From contig CAZCUX010000019.1 of the NCBI GenBank assembly GCA_964502005.1, forward strand, positions 1-64,000: 64,000 nucleotides of DNA. The letters run 5' to 3'. This stretch comes from CAJWOS01 sp964502005. GTDB taxonomy: Bacteria; Myxococcota_A; UBA796; UBA2385. Below the pieces are notes generated by a model. It saw only the letters and a program-made list of their open reading frames with translations, had not been told where the DNA came from and made no database searches. This document shows positions 1 through 8,753 of this stretch, piece by piece (position 1 is the first letter of the stretch; each line of letters begins with the position of its first letter). The position numbers and the translations under genes are program-made.

Positions 1-324
1 GAAGAGTAGTCCCAACGGGGAACTGACGTGGCTGCTGCCTGATTTTCAAAGACCGGTCCGTTGCCGGAACTGCTCTGCACATCTGCAGAACAAGCCCCAA
101 GCGCTACCGTTTGTGGTAACACACGCCGAACAAAATTGTAGGGCGTAAAGGGCGCGGGAATATACCCGAAAGCGCACGCACCCGAAGGTGCGACGGGACT
201 CCGACCGAAGTGGGTCACCGAGGCGCCGAGCGGCGAGTTCCCCGCCGCACCCATTCACAGTATGCTGCCGTTTTCTGACCCGCAAGGCTTTCGAGGAAGA
301 AATCTGAAGTTCGCCGCCCAAGGG
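1..324. other. Left-edge stretch without a supported gene
   Basis: This stretch lies downstream of the minus-strand DUF2752 gene. It contains one 91-codon open frame on the minus strand (46-321), but the translation is Arg/Cys-rich, has no domain or signal-peptide pattern and no convincing ribosome binding site, so I do not call it. I see no clear intrinsic terminator, tRNA or repeat here. Whatever lies left of position 1 is outside the window. Confidence 0.5.
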
Positions 325-840
325 CTATGTTCCAAGAGTCAGAAGGCCCATGTCTACGGCTTTATAGACCCACCCCAAAGACAGGCCGAGGAGCGTAGCG
401 ACCGCAACCGCTACCTCATGTCGCATGACCAGGGCCAAGAGATTCCGCCAATAGGGTCGTCCAGCCAACGCACTGATCCCAACGCCTCCCAGCAATACGG
501 TCGCCGCAAACAAGACGACCCCGAACGGCTGCACAACGATAGCGTCGAGAGGCTGACCATGCGCCATATGTGTAAAACAGGTAGTCATGCCGCACATGGG
601 GCAAGGCCACCCGGTAAGTTGAAGGACAGTGCAGCCCCCCAACCCCAACTGCCGGTGCGTACCGAAGCCAGCGGGGTCCGGGTCCAGCCACATCGCAATC
701 GCGAGCACAGGTCCAGCAAAGGCGACCAGCGCGCCCCCTACGAGACGGTCCTGCGTGCCACTGTGAAGCGCATTCCAGCGACGCTCCGCGAGCGCAGTCG
801 TTCTGTCCAACAATGACGACGACACAGAAGAATCAGTCAC
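325..840 (-). CDS. DUF2752 family small membrane protein
   Basis: This is a small integral membrane protein of about 171 residues, with a conserved CPMCGMTT motif between hydrophobic segments; that Cys-Pro-x-Cys-Gly motif is the hallmark of the DUF2752 family. Three hydrophobic stretches are visible: one before the motif, one around GVVLFAATVLLGGVG, and one near the C terminus. The function of the family is unknown. I place the start at the GTG at 838-840, which overlaps the zapA stop (GTGACTGA) and suggests translational coupling. A longer frame reaches 912 but would lie deep inside zapA. It is the last gene of the smc-ftsY-zapA run. The membrane location is inferred from hydrophobicity. Confidence 0.75.
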   Translation of the reverse strand: MTDSSVSSSLLDRTTALAERRWNALHSGTQDRLVGGALVAFAGPVLAIAMWLDPDPAGFGTHRQLGLGGCTVLQLTGWPCPMCGMTTCFTHMAHGQPLDAIVVQPFGVVLFAATVLLGGVGISALAGRPYWRNLLALVMRHEVAVAVATLLGLSLGWVYKAVDMGLLTLGT

Positions 841-1132
841 GCGCCTCGCCACCTGCTTCGGGCAGCATTGCCTCAAGCATTGCCTCCACTGCCGCAGCTT
901 CCCGATCGACATCGGTCAAGCGGGCCAGTGTCTGGCGTCGGAGCTGCCGGAGCTCGCTCGCGAGGTTGAGTGCCGTCAAAAGAGCGACCGTGTACTCGTC
1001 GAACGAGCGTGTGCGGCTCGCGACTTCCTCCAGTCGGGCGTCCAGGTCTCGAGCGACCGACTGCACGTCGTCCGCGGAATCTTCGCCGCGAACGGTGTAC
1101 TGTCGACCTCGGATGGTAATGCGAACTTGCAT
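833..1132 (-). CDS. zapA: Cell division protein ZapA-like
   Basis: This is a short protein (about 99 residues) with the ZapA pattern: an N-terminal beta segment (VRITIRGRQYTVRG), followed by helices and a long C-terminal coiled-coil region rich in Leu, Arg and Glu. In known systems ZapA binds and bundles FtsZ filaments at the division ring. I prefer the ATG at 1130-1132, because family members begin just before the first beta strand. A TTG at 1166-1168 that overlaps the ftsY stop would add 12 residues and cannot be excluded. It sits directly after ftsY and couples into the DUF2752 gene. The sequence is short and diverged, so family membership is likely rather than certain. Confidence 0.72.
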   Translation of the reverse strand: MQVRITIRGRQYTVRGEDSADDVQSVARDLDARLEEVASRTRSFDEYTVALLTALNLASELRQLRRQTLARLTDVDREAAAVEAMLEAMLPEAGGEARD

Positions 1133-1164
1133 TTCCCATTGGTAGCCCAGGGGCCGGTCTTTCG

Positions 1165-2259
1165 TCAAGCGGGAGGCGCACCCACAAGTGCATCCACAAA
1201 GGCGTCAGGCTCAAAGTCGCGCAAATCGTCGATACCCTCGCCCAACCCGACCAACTTGACCGGCAGCCCCGTCTCGGAGCGTACAGCGACCACAACGCCG
1301 CCTTTTGCCGTGCCGTCCAGCTTTGTGAGAGCCACCCCCGTCACTCCCACGACCTCCTTGAATGACCGGGCCTGAGAAAGCGCATTCTGGCCGATAGTGC
1401 CGTCAAGCACCAGCAAGACCTCGTGTGGCGCAGAAGGGATTGCTTTTTTCATGACCCGGACGACTTTGCCCAATTCTTCCATCAACGACGATTGTGCCTG
1501 CAACCGTCCCGCAGTGTCACAGATGACCACATCGCACTTTCGTGCGACCGCAGACTGCAACGCATCAAAAATCACCGCGGCGGGATCTGCGCCTTCCTGC
1601 TGCGCGACAACGGGTACGTTTGCTCGCTCCCCCCATACCTTCAGCTGCTCGATGGCCCCCGCTCTGAAGGTGTCGCCGGCTGCCAACAAGACCTTCTTGC
1701 CGGAACGCGCGTACCGGGCCGCCAATTTGCCAATCGTGGTGGTCTTTCCGCTGCCATTGACACCCACCACCAAGATGACGAGGGGACCCGACTCGGGCGC
1801 GGCTGCAAGTGAAGCAGGATTCCCCACTCGTTTCTTGAGTTCGTCGACGAGGCCCGCCCGCAGCGCATTGCCGGATGGCTTGCGTCCGACCGACGACCGC
1901 AACGACTCGACGATTTCCATCGACGTACGCACGCCGACATCTGCGGAAATGAGAACTTCCTCCAACTCTTCCAGCTCGGGCAAATTGCTGGTTCCATTCC
2001 AACGCGCGAGCTGGCCCGCGAACAACGCGCGGCTTCGTGCAAATCCCGACATAAAGGCATTGGACTGGCTCGCGACGGCGCCTCCCTGCCTTCCATCGGT
2101 TTCGCCTGCTTCATCGTCGATGGGCTTCGCGCGCGCGCGAAACACAACCAATATGGCCACCACGAGCAGCACGGCGATGACACCGCCAATCGCCGCAAGT
2201 TGCTCCACTCCCAGCACAAGCTGGGTGGTTTCGGACAAGGTGATAACCAGCGGCTCCAT
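1165..2259 (-). CDS. ftsY: Signal recognition particle receptor FtsY
   Basis: This is the SRP receptor GTPase that docks ribosome-nascent chain complexes at the inner membrane. The protein has 364 residues. Residues 20-42 form a hydrophobic N-terminal anchor, unlike the acidic A domain of E. coli FtsY. A short charged linker follows, then the N domain helices (about 90-150). The G domain shows G1 GVNGSGKTTT (166-175), DTFRAGA (196-202), DTAGR (248-252), TKLDG (312-316) and the closing GLGEGIDDL (338-346). The gene lies 19 bases downstream of smc and its TGA abuts zapA, so the three are probably one transcript. Pairing of smc with ftsY is common in bacteria. Identification is secure. Confidence 0.97.
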   Translation of the reverse strand: MEPLVITLSETTQLVLGVEQLAAIGGVIAVLLVVAILVVFRARAKPIDDEAGETDGRQGGAVASQSNAFMSGFARSRALFAGQLARWNGTSNLPELEELEEVLISADVGVRTSMEIVESLRSSVGRKPSGNALRAGLVDELKKRVGNPASLAAAPESGPLVILVVGVNGSGKTTTIGKLAARYARSGKKVLLAAGDTFRAGAIEQLKVWGERANVPVVAQQEGADPAAVIFDALQSAVARKCDVVICDTAGRLQAQSSLMEELGKVVRVMKKAIPSAPHEVLLVLDGTIGQNALSQARSFKEVVGVTGVALTKLDGTAKGGVVVAVRSETGLPVKLVGLGEGIDDLRDFEPDAFVDALVGAPPA

Positions 2260-2278
2260 CGTGCGGCTCCTCGCGCCG

Positions 2279-5200
2279 TCAGCCGGGGGATGGCCTCTGG
2301 CTGTCGGCGTCCAGCGAAACGGTAACGAGCCGAGAGACGCCTGGGCTTGTCATTGTCACACCATACAACGTGTCAACACACTCCATCGTCTTCTTATTGT
2401 GCGTGATGACGATGAACTGCGATAGATCGGACATTTCGGAAAGCATCGAGTTGAAGCGCCCTCCGTTTGCTTCGTCGAGCGGCGCGTCCACCTCGTCCAA
2501 CAAGCAAAACGGCGATGGCTTCACCTTAAACAAGCTGAAGATCAGTGCGATGGCCACCATGGCCGTCTCGCCGCCGGACAACAGGGACAGGGCCTGAAGG
2601 CGCTTGCCTGGAGGCTGAACGTAAACTTCTACACCCGTCTCCAACAAATCTTCTTCGTTGGTGAGGCCGAGGCGCGCTTGGCCGCCCCCCATCAAGCGCG
2701 GGTACATTTCCTGGAAATACGCATCCACGCGCTCAAACGTCTCCCGAAAACGCTCGCGGCTGACGCGGTTCAGCTGTGCCAACGTCTTGCGAATCGCCCG
2801 GAGAGATCGCTCAAGGTCTGCACGTTGGGCTTCGAGGTTGGCGTGCTCCTCGGAAAGCTCGCGATATTCCTCCACCGCGACCAAGTTGACGGCGCCCAGT
2901 CGCGCCAGGCCTTTTCGCGCTTTGCTGACCTCTTCCGCCCAGTCAGACAAGGCTTTTTCGTCCTCCACCATCGCCCGGGTGACCCGAAGGTCTTCGGGAT
3001 CGGTGCCGCCCGTTTCGACCGAACACGAAATCGGCGGTTCCAAATTGGCGACGATAATCGCGGTGCCGTCCCGTTCAAGTCTGTCAAGCAATCCAGAAAC
3101 ATTCTGCTCATGCTTGTCTTGCACATCCGCACGGACCTGCGCGATTTCTTCTTTGACACGTGCAAGGCGCTGCTCAAGGTCGGTGCGCTTTGCAGACGAC
3201 GCTTCCCGCGCGTCCCGCGCAGCTACGACCGCCGCCTCCGCTTTGGCAGACTCGACCCGCATTCCTGCCTGAAGCTCCGATACGGCAATCATTTCTTTTT
3301 CGATGGTGGACTTCTGGGCCTCGATTCCGGCAAGTTCCGAAGAGAGACGGTCAAGTTCTGCAGCCAATACTTTGAGACGTGCATCAACCCGTTGCTCTTC
3401 GACCGAAAGCTCTGTCAACAGCTTTTCCGAAGCCTGCACCGTCTCCGTCGACGTGGCAACCGCGCGTTCCAAGCCAGCCTTTCGCTCTCGGAGCGCGGCC
3501 ACACTCGCGTTCAGCTCGGCAAACATCTTGCGCCGTGCATCCACCCGCACCGACTCGTCGGACAATGCGGCCTGCTCCACGGCCAGCTCCGCTTCCACAC
3601 GCTCGGCATGCACCATGACTTCTGCCATCGTGCTGGATGCCTGCGCGCGCGCGCTCTCCGCCTCCGCTTGCTCCTTGTTGAGTCGCTCGACTTCGGCCAC
3701 AAGGCGTTCATTTCGGCCTCGTTCTCGTTCCAGGAGCCGACGCTGGTCCTCCAACCGGCGCCGAACACCACCGAGTTCCATTTCGCGCTCGCCAGCGACT
3801 TTCCGTGCATCCCGTAGCTCCGCATCCACGCGCTCTCGGGAATCTTCCGCGGCACGAACGGCGACGCGCGCCGCCTCCAACGCTGCAGCAGCCAATGTTT
3901 CGGTTGCGCGCGCTTGTTCAACTTGGTCTCGAAGCTCGGCAATCTCCCGCTTTCGGCGCAAAACCTCTCCGCCGACAGCACCCACACGCCCCATCTCCAC
4001 AACGCGGTCGGGACGAACGAGTGCAGGCCCACCGGCGGCACCTTGGATTGCGACCGTTACCCCATTGGAGACTGCCAAACGCACGGCTTCAGCGGGATCC
4101 GTTGCGTAGCGCGCGCCCCCCACGCAGCCTCGCAAAGCCCGCAACGCCGCGGGGTGACCAGCAATATCCGCGAGTGCCGCCGGGAGCTCCGAAAGCGCGG
4201 AGTCGTCGGCGGGAACGAGCATCAATGGAATACGTTCGTCCAGCGCGACGGAAAGCACGCCGGGAAGAGACGCCTCGTCGACCACAACTGCGTCTAGACG
4301 CGGCCCAAGGAGCGCCAGGAGGTCGGCTTCCGCGGCGACGGGAACGTCCAACAGTTCCGCAAGCACGCCATATACGCCGGGGCGGCCGAGCAACCGCTTG
4401 ACTCCTACCCCTACCTCCCCACGCGCATCATGCAGTGCCTGAAGGCTTTCAAGACGCGCAACGAGGCGTCCAGTGGCGCGTTCGGCTTCCGCCGCGGCAC
4501 GCTCCGCGTTTCGGCGTTCGCGGAGTGCGTCGGCACGCGCACCCTCGGCCTCAGCCGCACGGTCTTGAATGGCCTTGGCGGCTGTCCGCGCTTCCGCGGC
4601 TGCTTCCGTGCCTCGCGTTTCCTCGCCCGAAAGCTGCTCGACCGATTGAACCAACTGCTGCAGATCAGAACCTGCCTCGGCCGTCTGCGCATCCAAGCGG
4701 CTTCGCGCTGCTGCAATGTCGGAAAGCCGCCGTGTAGCACCACTTTCTGCGGCCTCCGCACGGGCTTTCCGACCGGCAAGGTCCACCGACTGCTGCCGCG
4801 CCACATCCACCCGACGACGGCGCTCCCGCAATGCCCCCTCCAGTTCGCGCATCTCCCCCTGTCCACCGTCAACGATGGACTCTTGGGCCGCAAGTTCTTC
4901 ACTGACCTCCGCAAGCTCCACCGCCGCTGCTTGCGCGCGAACCCGGGCCGCTTCGAGCGCTTCGTCGGTTTGGGAACGTCGGGCGGTCATGAGGCGCTGA
5001 CGCTCGTGAAGACCAGTCTTTTCGCGAATAAGGTGGTCCCTTCCCGAAATGCGCTCGCGACGCGAGGCCTCGAGTTCGGCACGCCGCTCCCGCACGACCG
5101 CGATTTCGTCCTCGGACTTCTGCTGCCGTGCGCGCAAGGTGACCTGGGCTTCGAGCGCACGCTCGACGGTTCTCTTGGCGGCAAGCTCGTCATTGAGCGC

Positions 5201-5959
5201 GGTGCGGGACTGCTCCATGAGCACCTTTCGGTCGCCCGCCAAGCCTGCATACTTTGCAAGGCCCAAGAACACTTCGCCCTGCCGAATCAGCGTGGTCATG
5301 CGGCGATGCTTCACCGCCTTGACCACCTGTTTCTCCAACGTTTGCAGGCGGTTTGCGTGTCCTGCCACCACATCCGCGACACGGTCGAGGTTTTCTTGGG
5401 TCGCAAGAAGGCGCTGCTCGGTTTCCTTACGCTTGAGCTTGTACCGAGAAATGCCGGCTGCTTCCTCAATCAACGACCGCCGCTCTTCGGGGCGCGCACG
5501 CACAATCTGGCCAATCCGGCCTTGCTCGATAAATGAGTACAACGGATTTGCGGCACCAGAATCGAGAAACAGCTCCTGCACGTCCTTTAGGCGAACCTTC
5601 TGGTGATTGATGAGGTACTCACTTGACCCGTCGCGGGCCAGCTTTCGGGTGACCTGCAACTCATCCAATCGTGCATAGTCGCCCGGAAACGGCTCGTCGT
5701 CGGCCACAAAGTGCAGCGTGACCGCCGCCTCCTCCATCGCATCCCGCTCCGAGGACCCCGCGAAGATGATGTCCTGCATCGCCTGGCCACGAAGCTGCTT
5801 GGGGCGCTGTTCTCCCAAGACCCAACGCACCGCATCGACGACGTTGGACTTTCCGCAGCCATTTGGGCCCACAACGCCCGAAATGCCCGATGAAAAATGA
5901 AACACCGTACGGTCGGGGAAGGATTTGAAGCCGTGAAGCTCCAACTTTCGAATGTGCAT
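2279..5959 (-). CDS. smc: Chromosome segregation protein SMC
   Basis: This is the SMC ATPase that organises and segregates the chromosome with its ScpA/ScpB partners, which are not in this window. The 1226-residue product has the full architecture. The N-terminal Walker A is GPNGCGKSN (31-39). Two long coiled-coil arms rich in Glu, Arg and Ala flank a hinge at roughly 510-650. The C-terminal ATPase half carries the signature LSGGE (about 1127-1131) and Walker B CLLDEVDAPLDEAN. The ATG at 5957-5959 gives the family-typical start MHIRKLELHGFKSF; the open frame continues 64 codons upstream, but that part is low-complexity and unlike SMC. It is the first gene of the smc-ftsY-zapA-DUF2752 run, with a 264-base leader upstream. 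Confidence 0.97.
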   Translation of the reverse strand: MHIRKLELHGFKSFPDRTVFHFSSGISGVVGPNGCGKSNVVDAVRWVLGEQRPKQLRGQAMQDIIFAGSSERDAMEEAAVTLHFVADDEPFPGDYARLDELQVTRKLARDGSSEYLINHQKVRLKDVQELFLDSGAANPLYSFIEQGRIGQIVRARPEERRSLIEEAAGISRYKLKRKETEQRLLATQENLDRVADVVAGHANRLQTLEKQVVKAVKHRRMTTLIRQGEVFLGLAKYAGLAGDRKVLMEQSRTALNDELAAKRTVERALEAQVTLRARQQKSEDEIAVVRERRAELEASRRERISGRDHLIREKTGLHERQRLMTARRSQTDEALEAARVRAQAAAVELAEVSEELAAQESIVDGGQGEMRELEGALRERRRRVDVARQQSVDLAGRKARAEAAESGATRRLSDIAAARSRLDAQTAEAGSDLQQLVQSVEQLSGEETRGTEAAAEARTAAKAIQDRAAEAEGARADALRERRNAERAAAEAERATGRLVARLESLQALHDARGEVGVGVKRLLGRPGVYGVLAELLDVPVAAEADLLALLGPRLDAVVVDEASLPGVLSVALDERIPLMLVPADDSALSELPAALADIAGHPAALRALRGCVGGARYATDPAEAVRLAVSNGVTVAIQGAAGGPALVRPDRVVEMGRVGAVGGEVLRRKREIAELRDQVEQARATETLAAAALEAARVAVRAAEDSRERVDAELRDARKVAGEREMELGGVRRRLEDQRRLLERERGRNERLVAEVERLNKEQAEAESARAQASSTMAEVMVHAERVEAELAVEQAALSDESVRVDARRKMFAELNASVAALRERKAGLERAVATSTETVQASEKLLTELSVEEQRVDARLKVLAAELDRLSSELAGIEAQKSTIEKEMIAVSELQAGMRVESAKAEAAVVAARDAREASSAKRTDLEQRLARVKEEIAQVRADVQDKHEQNVSGLLDRLERDGTAIIVANLEPPISCSVETGGTDPEDLRVTRAMVEDEKALSDWAEEVSKARKGLARLGAVNLVAVEEYRELSEEHANLEAQRADLERSLRAIRKTLAQLNRVSRERFRETFERVDAYFQEMYPRLMGGGQARLGLTNEEDLLETGVEVYVQPPGKRLQALSLLSGGETAMVAIALIFSLFKVKPSPFCLLDEVDAPLDEANGGRFNSMLSEMSDLSQFIVITHNKKTMECVDTLYGVTMTSPGVSRLVTVSLDADSQRPSPG

Positions 5960-6223
5960 CAGGCGCTCGGGTGCCGGACGAGCCGGGCGTGGCGGTTGCG
6001 GAAGGAGAGGGAGGGAGCAGCAGGCGTGCGCCCCACGCGAAGGAGCCTCGACCACGAAGCAGGACGAGACGAAGATACCGACGCACGCGGAGGTCTCAGG
6101 GAAGAGACCGAGGGGAGAGCCGCGGCGTATGCGCCACAACGGTGGTGGCAAACAAAGGGGTCAACATTCTATCACGAGAGCGTGGTTTCGGCGGCCACGT
6201 CCGCAAAATCCATACGAAGACGG

Positions 6224-6781
6224 TCAGTCCTCGTTGGTGTCAAGCGTATTTGCAGCGTGTAGGTATTCGTGGGTCAACCGAACGTACTCTTCATGGCCAT
6301 GTCGAATGTGCCTATCGATCTCTTCGTCCGTAACTTGTCGGACGACACGCGCTGGAACGCCCACGACAAGCGACCGCTCGGGAATTTTCATCCGCAACGG
6401 CACCACCGCGCCCGCACCGATGATGGAGAAGCGTCCGACCTCGCACAAGTCCAGCAACACGGCTCCCATTCCCACCAGTACGTCATCGCCGACGGTACAC
6501 CCGTGCAAAACCACGCGATGTCCGCAGGTCACCCGCGCACCTACCCGCGTGACACTCAGACCGCGGGTCGCGTGGATGACAGTTCCATCCTGAATACTGG
6601 TCTCATCACCAATCTCGATTGAACCCTGGTCGCCGCGAAGCACGCACCCCGGCCAAATCGACGCGCCAGGACCCACCTTCACGTCCCCGATAAGCACGGC
6701 GTTTTGATGCACAAAGGCAGTTTCGTCGACATGGGGGGCCATCGACTTGTAGGGCTGCAGATTGGACGGCGGCTTTCCCAC
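6224..6781 (-). CDS. Gamma-carbonic anhydrase family (left-handed beta-helix) protein
   Basis: This 185-residue protein is built of hexapeptide repeats (patterns such as VLIGDV, SIWPGC, SIEIGD, GARVTC, GDDVLV), the signature of a left-handed parallel beta-helix trimer. Three histidines at 70, 88 and 93 (in VIHA, CGHRVVLHG) match the metal-binding His of the gamma-carbonic anhydrase/YrdA/PaaY group. Such proteins bind Zn or Fe, and some hydrate CO2, but many members are of unknown activity, so a specific reaction cannot be assigned. The C terminus is a helix (ATG start at 6781). It is a single gene on the minus strand, with the smc leader downstream and a 330-base divergent gap upstream. Confidence 0.9.
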   Translation of the reverse strand: MGKPPSNLQPYKSMAPHVDETAFVHQNAVLIGDVKVGPGASIWPGCVLRGDQGSIEIGDETSIQDGTVIHATRGLSVTRVGARVTCGHRVVLHGCTVGDDVLVGMGAVLLDLCEVGRFSIIGAGAVVPLRMKIPERSLVVGVPARVVRQVTDEEIDRHIRHGHEEYVRLTHEYLHAANTLDTNED

Positions 6782-7111
6782 AGTTCATCTCCGAATCAGA
6801 ACGAGCGACACCACCCACGAAAAAGCGCATCTTCTTCTGCATTTTCGGCAGGTTTCCGCAAACATGCGCTTGCAATGCCGAACCAAATCTACGCCTTTTC
6901 CCGCGCAGAAACCCTGCGGGCGGGAGTGACGGCAAACGGTATGAGGCTTTCATCGCCGCGACAAGGCAGACCCCAACATTCCCCGCGCACCCTGTCTCTA
7001 TCGCAATCATCTTCCCCCGCGCGAAAGGCCGCGCCGTTCTTCGTGTAGCGGCTTGGCGCGATGAAATGAATCCGACAGGTCGGGCGTAGGACCACCCTCG
7101 CTGGAGCAAAC
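6782..7111. other. Divergent intergenic region between the gamma-CA-like and TM2 genes
   Basis: The two flanking genes diverge from this 330-base gap, so both promoters probably lie here. Several open frames cross it on both strands, but their translations are Arg/Pro/Cys-rich and lack domain patterns. The only clear signal is GGAG at 7102-7105, just upstream of the TM2 start. I see no tRNA, strong hairpin or repeat. Confidence 0.45.
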
Positions 7112-7339
7112 ATGAACGAGATGGTTTCATTGACGCCCCGCCGCGACACGACACTTTCGTATGTGTTGTGGTTTGGCGGTTTTTTTGGCCTTTGCGGCCT
7201 GCACCGTATGTATATGGGACGTTGGGTCTCCGGCGTTCTTTGGATGGCCACCTTTGGCTTTTGCTTTGTCGGTCAGCTTATTGACCTTGTCGCGCTTCCT
7301 CGGATGGTGGAGGACTCAAATCGGGGGGCGGGCTGGTAG
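7112..7339 (+). CDS. TM2 domain-containing small membrane protein
   Basis: This is a 75-residue protein with the TM2 layout: a first membrane helix (YVLWFGGFFGLCGLHRMYMG) followed by a second (VSGVLWMATFGFCFVGQLIDL). The FGLCGLHRMYMGRW core is typical of the family. TM2 proteins are widespread but mostly without assigned function. GGAG lies five bases before the ATG at 7112; an ATG three codons further in is also possible. The 3' end overlaps the end of the convergent GT-C gene by 62 bases (7278-7339). The family call is fairly confident and the role is unknown. Confidence 0.82.
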   Translation: MNEMVSLTPRRDTTLSYVLWFGGFFGLCGLHRMYMGRWVSGVLWMATFGFCFVGQLIDLVALPRMVEDSNRGAGW

Positions 7340-8753
7340 TCGACGTTCCTTTTCGCACCCACAGATTGAAAAAACCTGCCTCCATCTCGATGCTTGCGGG
7401 TTGGTAAAAGGACGCAAATCGAGGTCCGAACTCGGGGGGGTCGTCCAAGCGCACACGCATCTCCGTGACAAGCCCCTGCTCGGGCAAGATGAAGTCTGGC
7501 GCTCGGGACAACACGTAGTCGTAGTCATGCCGTTCGTGACCCGCGATGCCTTCCCCTAAGTTTTCGACCGGCGCACGGGCGATATGGGCGTCGTTCAAGC
7601 CCCACATATCGATCGTGGGCAAGCCAGCGTAATAGGGCAAGATTCCTGCAGCGTGGACGGCCAACACCTTGTGCGGCGGCACCGTCTCCGCCAAGTACAA
7701 GCCGAGGGTTCTCCGACGCACGAGGTCTTCCGCGAAACGGTCGGCGAAATGCTTCATCTCCAGAAATCCGGGGATGGACCACGCGATCGTCGCCACCATG
7801 ACGCCCACGCTGAGCCTGCTTGTGCGCGTCCCACCGACCTCCCACAGCGCCCCTTCCGCGACGACGGCCAACGCAGGAAGCAAAGGAATCAGGAAGCGAC
7901 CCGTCCCCTTGAAATCGCCTCCGACGGACACGATATAGACCAAAAAGAAACCGAGGAACGCGGCGAGTTCCTTGGGCACGGGCAGCTTCCGACGCTTTAT
8001 TGCGACCCCCGCCGCGACCACCAGCAACATCGCGAAGGGGAGTGCCGACCAAGCGCCATCTCCGAGGTAGCGAAGACCCCGCACCGCCGCAGAGCCCATC
8101 AACGACTCCGCCCCGCCGACCTTTGCGTGAAACGTATTGGGCACCCACGCGTGGTAGGTCAGCCAGCGAAACGCGATGTGCGGCACGGTGAGCGCCAAAA
8201 ATGCAGCGCCGGTCTTGATTTTGTCACCACGAAGGAGCCACAGCAGCCCAAAAACAGCGTAGCCTTCTGGACGGGTCAATGCGGCAAGACCTGCCAGCAC
8301 AGGCCACAAGCGGCCACCTATCAGTGCCCACGTCACCAACCACGCGTAGAAGCAGGTCTCCAGACCTTGTACTCCCTCCAAGGCCAGGCCTGGAAACGCC
8401 GCAACCAAGAGCGGCGCCAGCGCCCGCCGGTCTCCCAGGCGCCAAGCAGCATGAACCAGCGCGACGGTGAAGAGCGTCCCGAGCAATGCGGCAACCGGCC
8501 CAGGGTCGAGCCCCGCCCACTCGACCGGCACGAACAAGACCGTCCACAAAAAGTTGGTGTAGCCCTCTACCGGCTCGCCGGGATTGTAGACCAGACCATG
8601 TCCCAACGCTGCATTTCGCGCATATCGGAAGGAAATATAGGCGTCATCTTGAAGGCATAGGCCAAACCAAGCCTGAATGGCCACCATCGCCACACAAACA
8701 GTGCCCAGCTTGACCAGATTCGCCGCATTCGGCGTATTGTCCGAGGGACTCAT
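7278..8753 (-). CDS. Polytopic membrane glycosyltransferase-like protein (GT-C type)
   Basis: This 491-residue protein has about ten hydrophobic segments. After the first membrane helix comes QDDAYISFRYARN (35-47), then GHGLVYNPGEPVEGYTNFLW (51-70). The acidic pair in the first periplasmic loop is the feature of GT-C enzymes that use polyprenyl-phosphate sugars. A C-terminal soluble portion (DMWGLNDAHIARA region) is likely periplasmic. Substrate and acceptor are unknown. The ATG at 8751-8753 overlaps the stop of the nucleoside transporter (ATGA), so the two are coupled. The last 62 bases run into the convergent TM2 gene, and the C-terminal tail is Pro/Ser-rich. The frame continues upstream of this start, but only as a shadow of the transporter. 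Confidence 0.75.
   Translation of the reverse strand: MSPSDNTPNAANLVKLGTVCVAMVAIQAWFGLCLQDDAYISFRYARNAALGHGLVYNPGEPVEGYTNFLWTVLFVPVEWAGLDPGPVAALLGTLFTVALVHAAWRLGDRRALAPLLVAAFPGLALEGVQGLETCFYAWLVTWALIGGRLWPVLAGLAALTRPEGYAVFGLLWLLRGDKIKTGAAFLALTVPHIAFRWLTYHAWVPNTFHAKVGGAESLMGSAAVRGLRYLGDGAWSALPFAMLLVVAAGVAIKRRKLPVPKELAAFLGFFLVYIVSVGGDFKGTGRFLIPLLPALAVVAEGALWEVGGTRTSRLSVGVMVATIAWSIPGFLEMKHFADRFAEDLVRRRTLGLYLAETVPPHKVLAVHAAGILPYYAGLPTIDMWGLNDAHIARAPVENLGEGIAGHERHDYDYVLSRAPDFILPEQGLVTEMRVRLDDPPEFGPRFASFYQPASIEMEAGFFNLWVRKGTSTTSPPPDLSPPPSEEARQGQ

Noticed and set aside
5960..6151. 64-residue N-terminal extension of SMC
   Set aside because: The extension is Pro/Cys-rich and unlike any SMC; the ATG at 5957-5959 gives the conserved N terminus.
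6136..6194. Sigma-70-like promoter upstream of smc
   Set aside because: TTGACC (complement of 6159-6164) and TAGAAT (complement of 6166-6171) occur in the wrong order and spacing to form one promoter.
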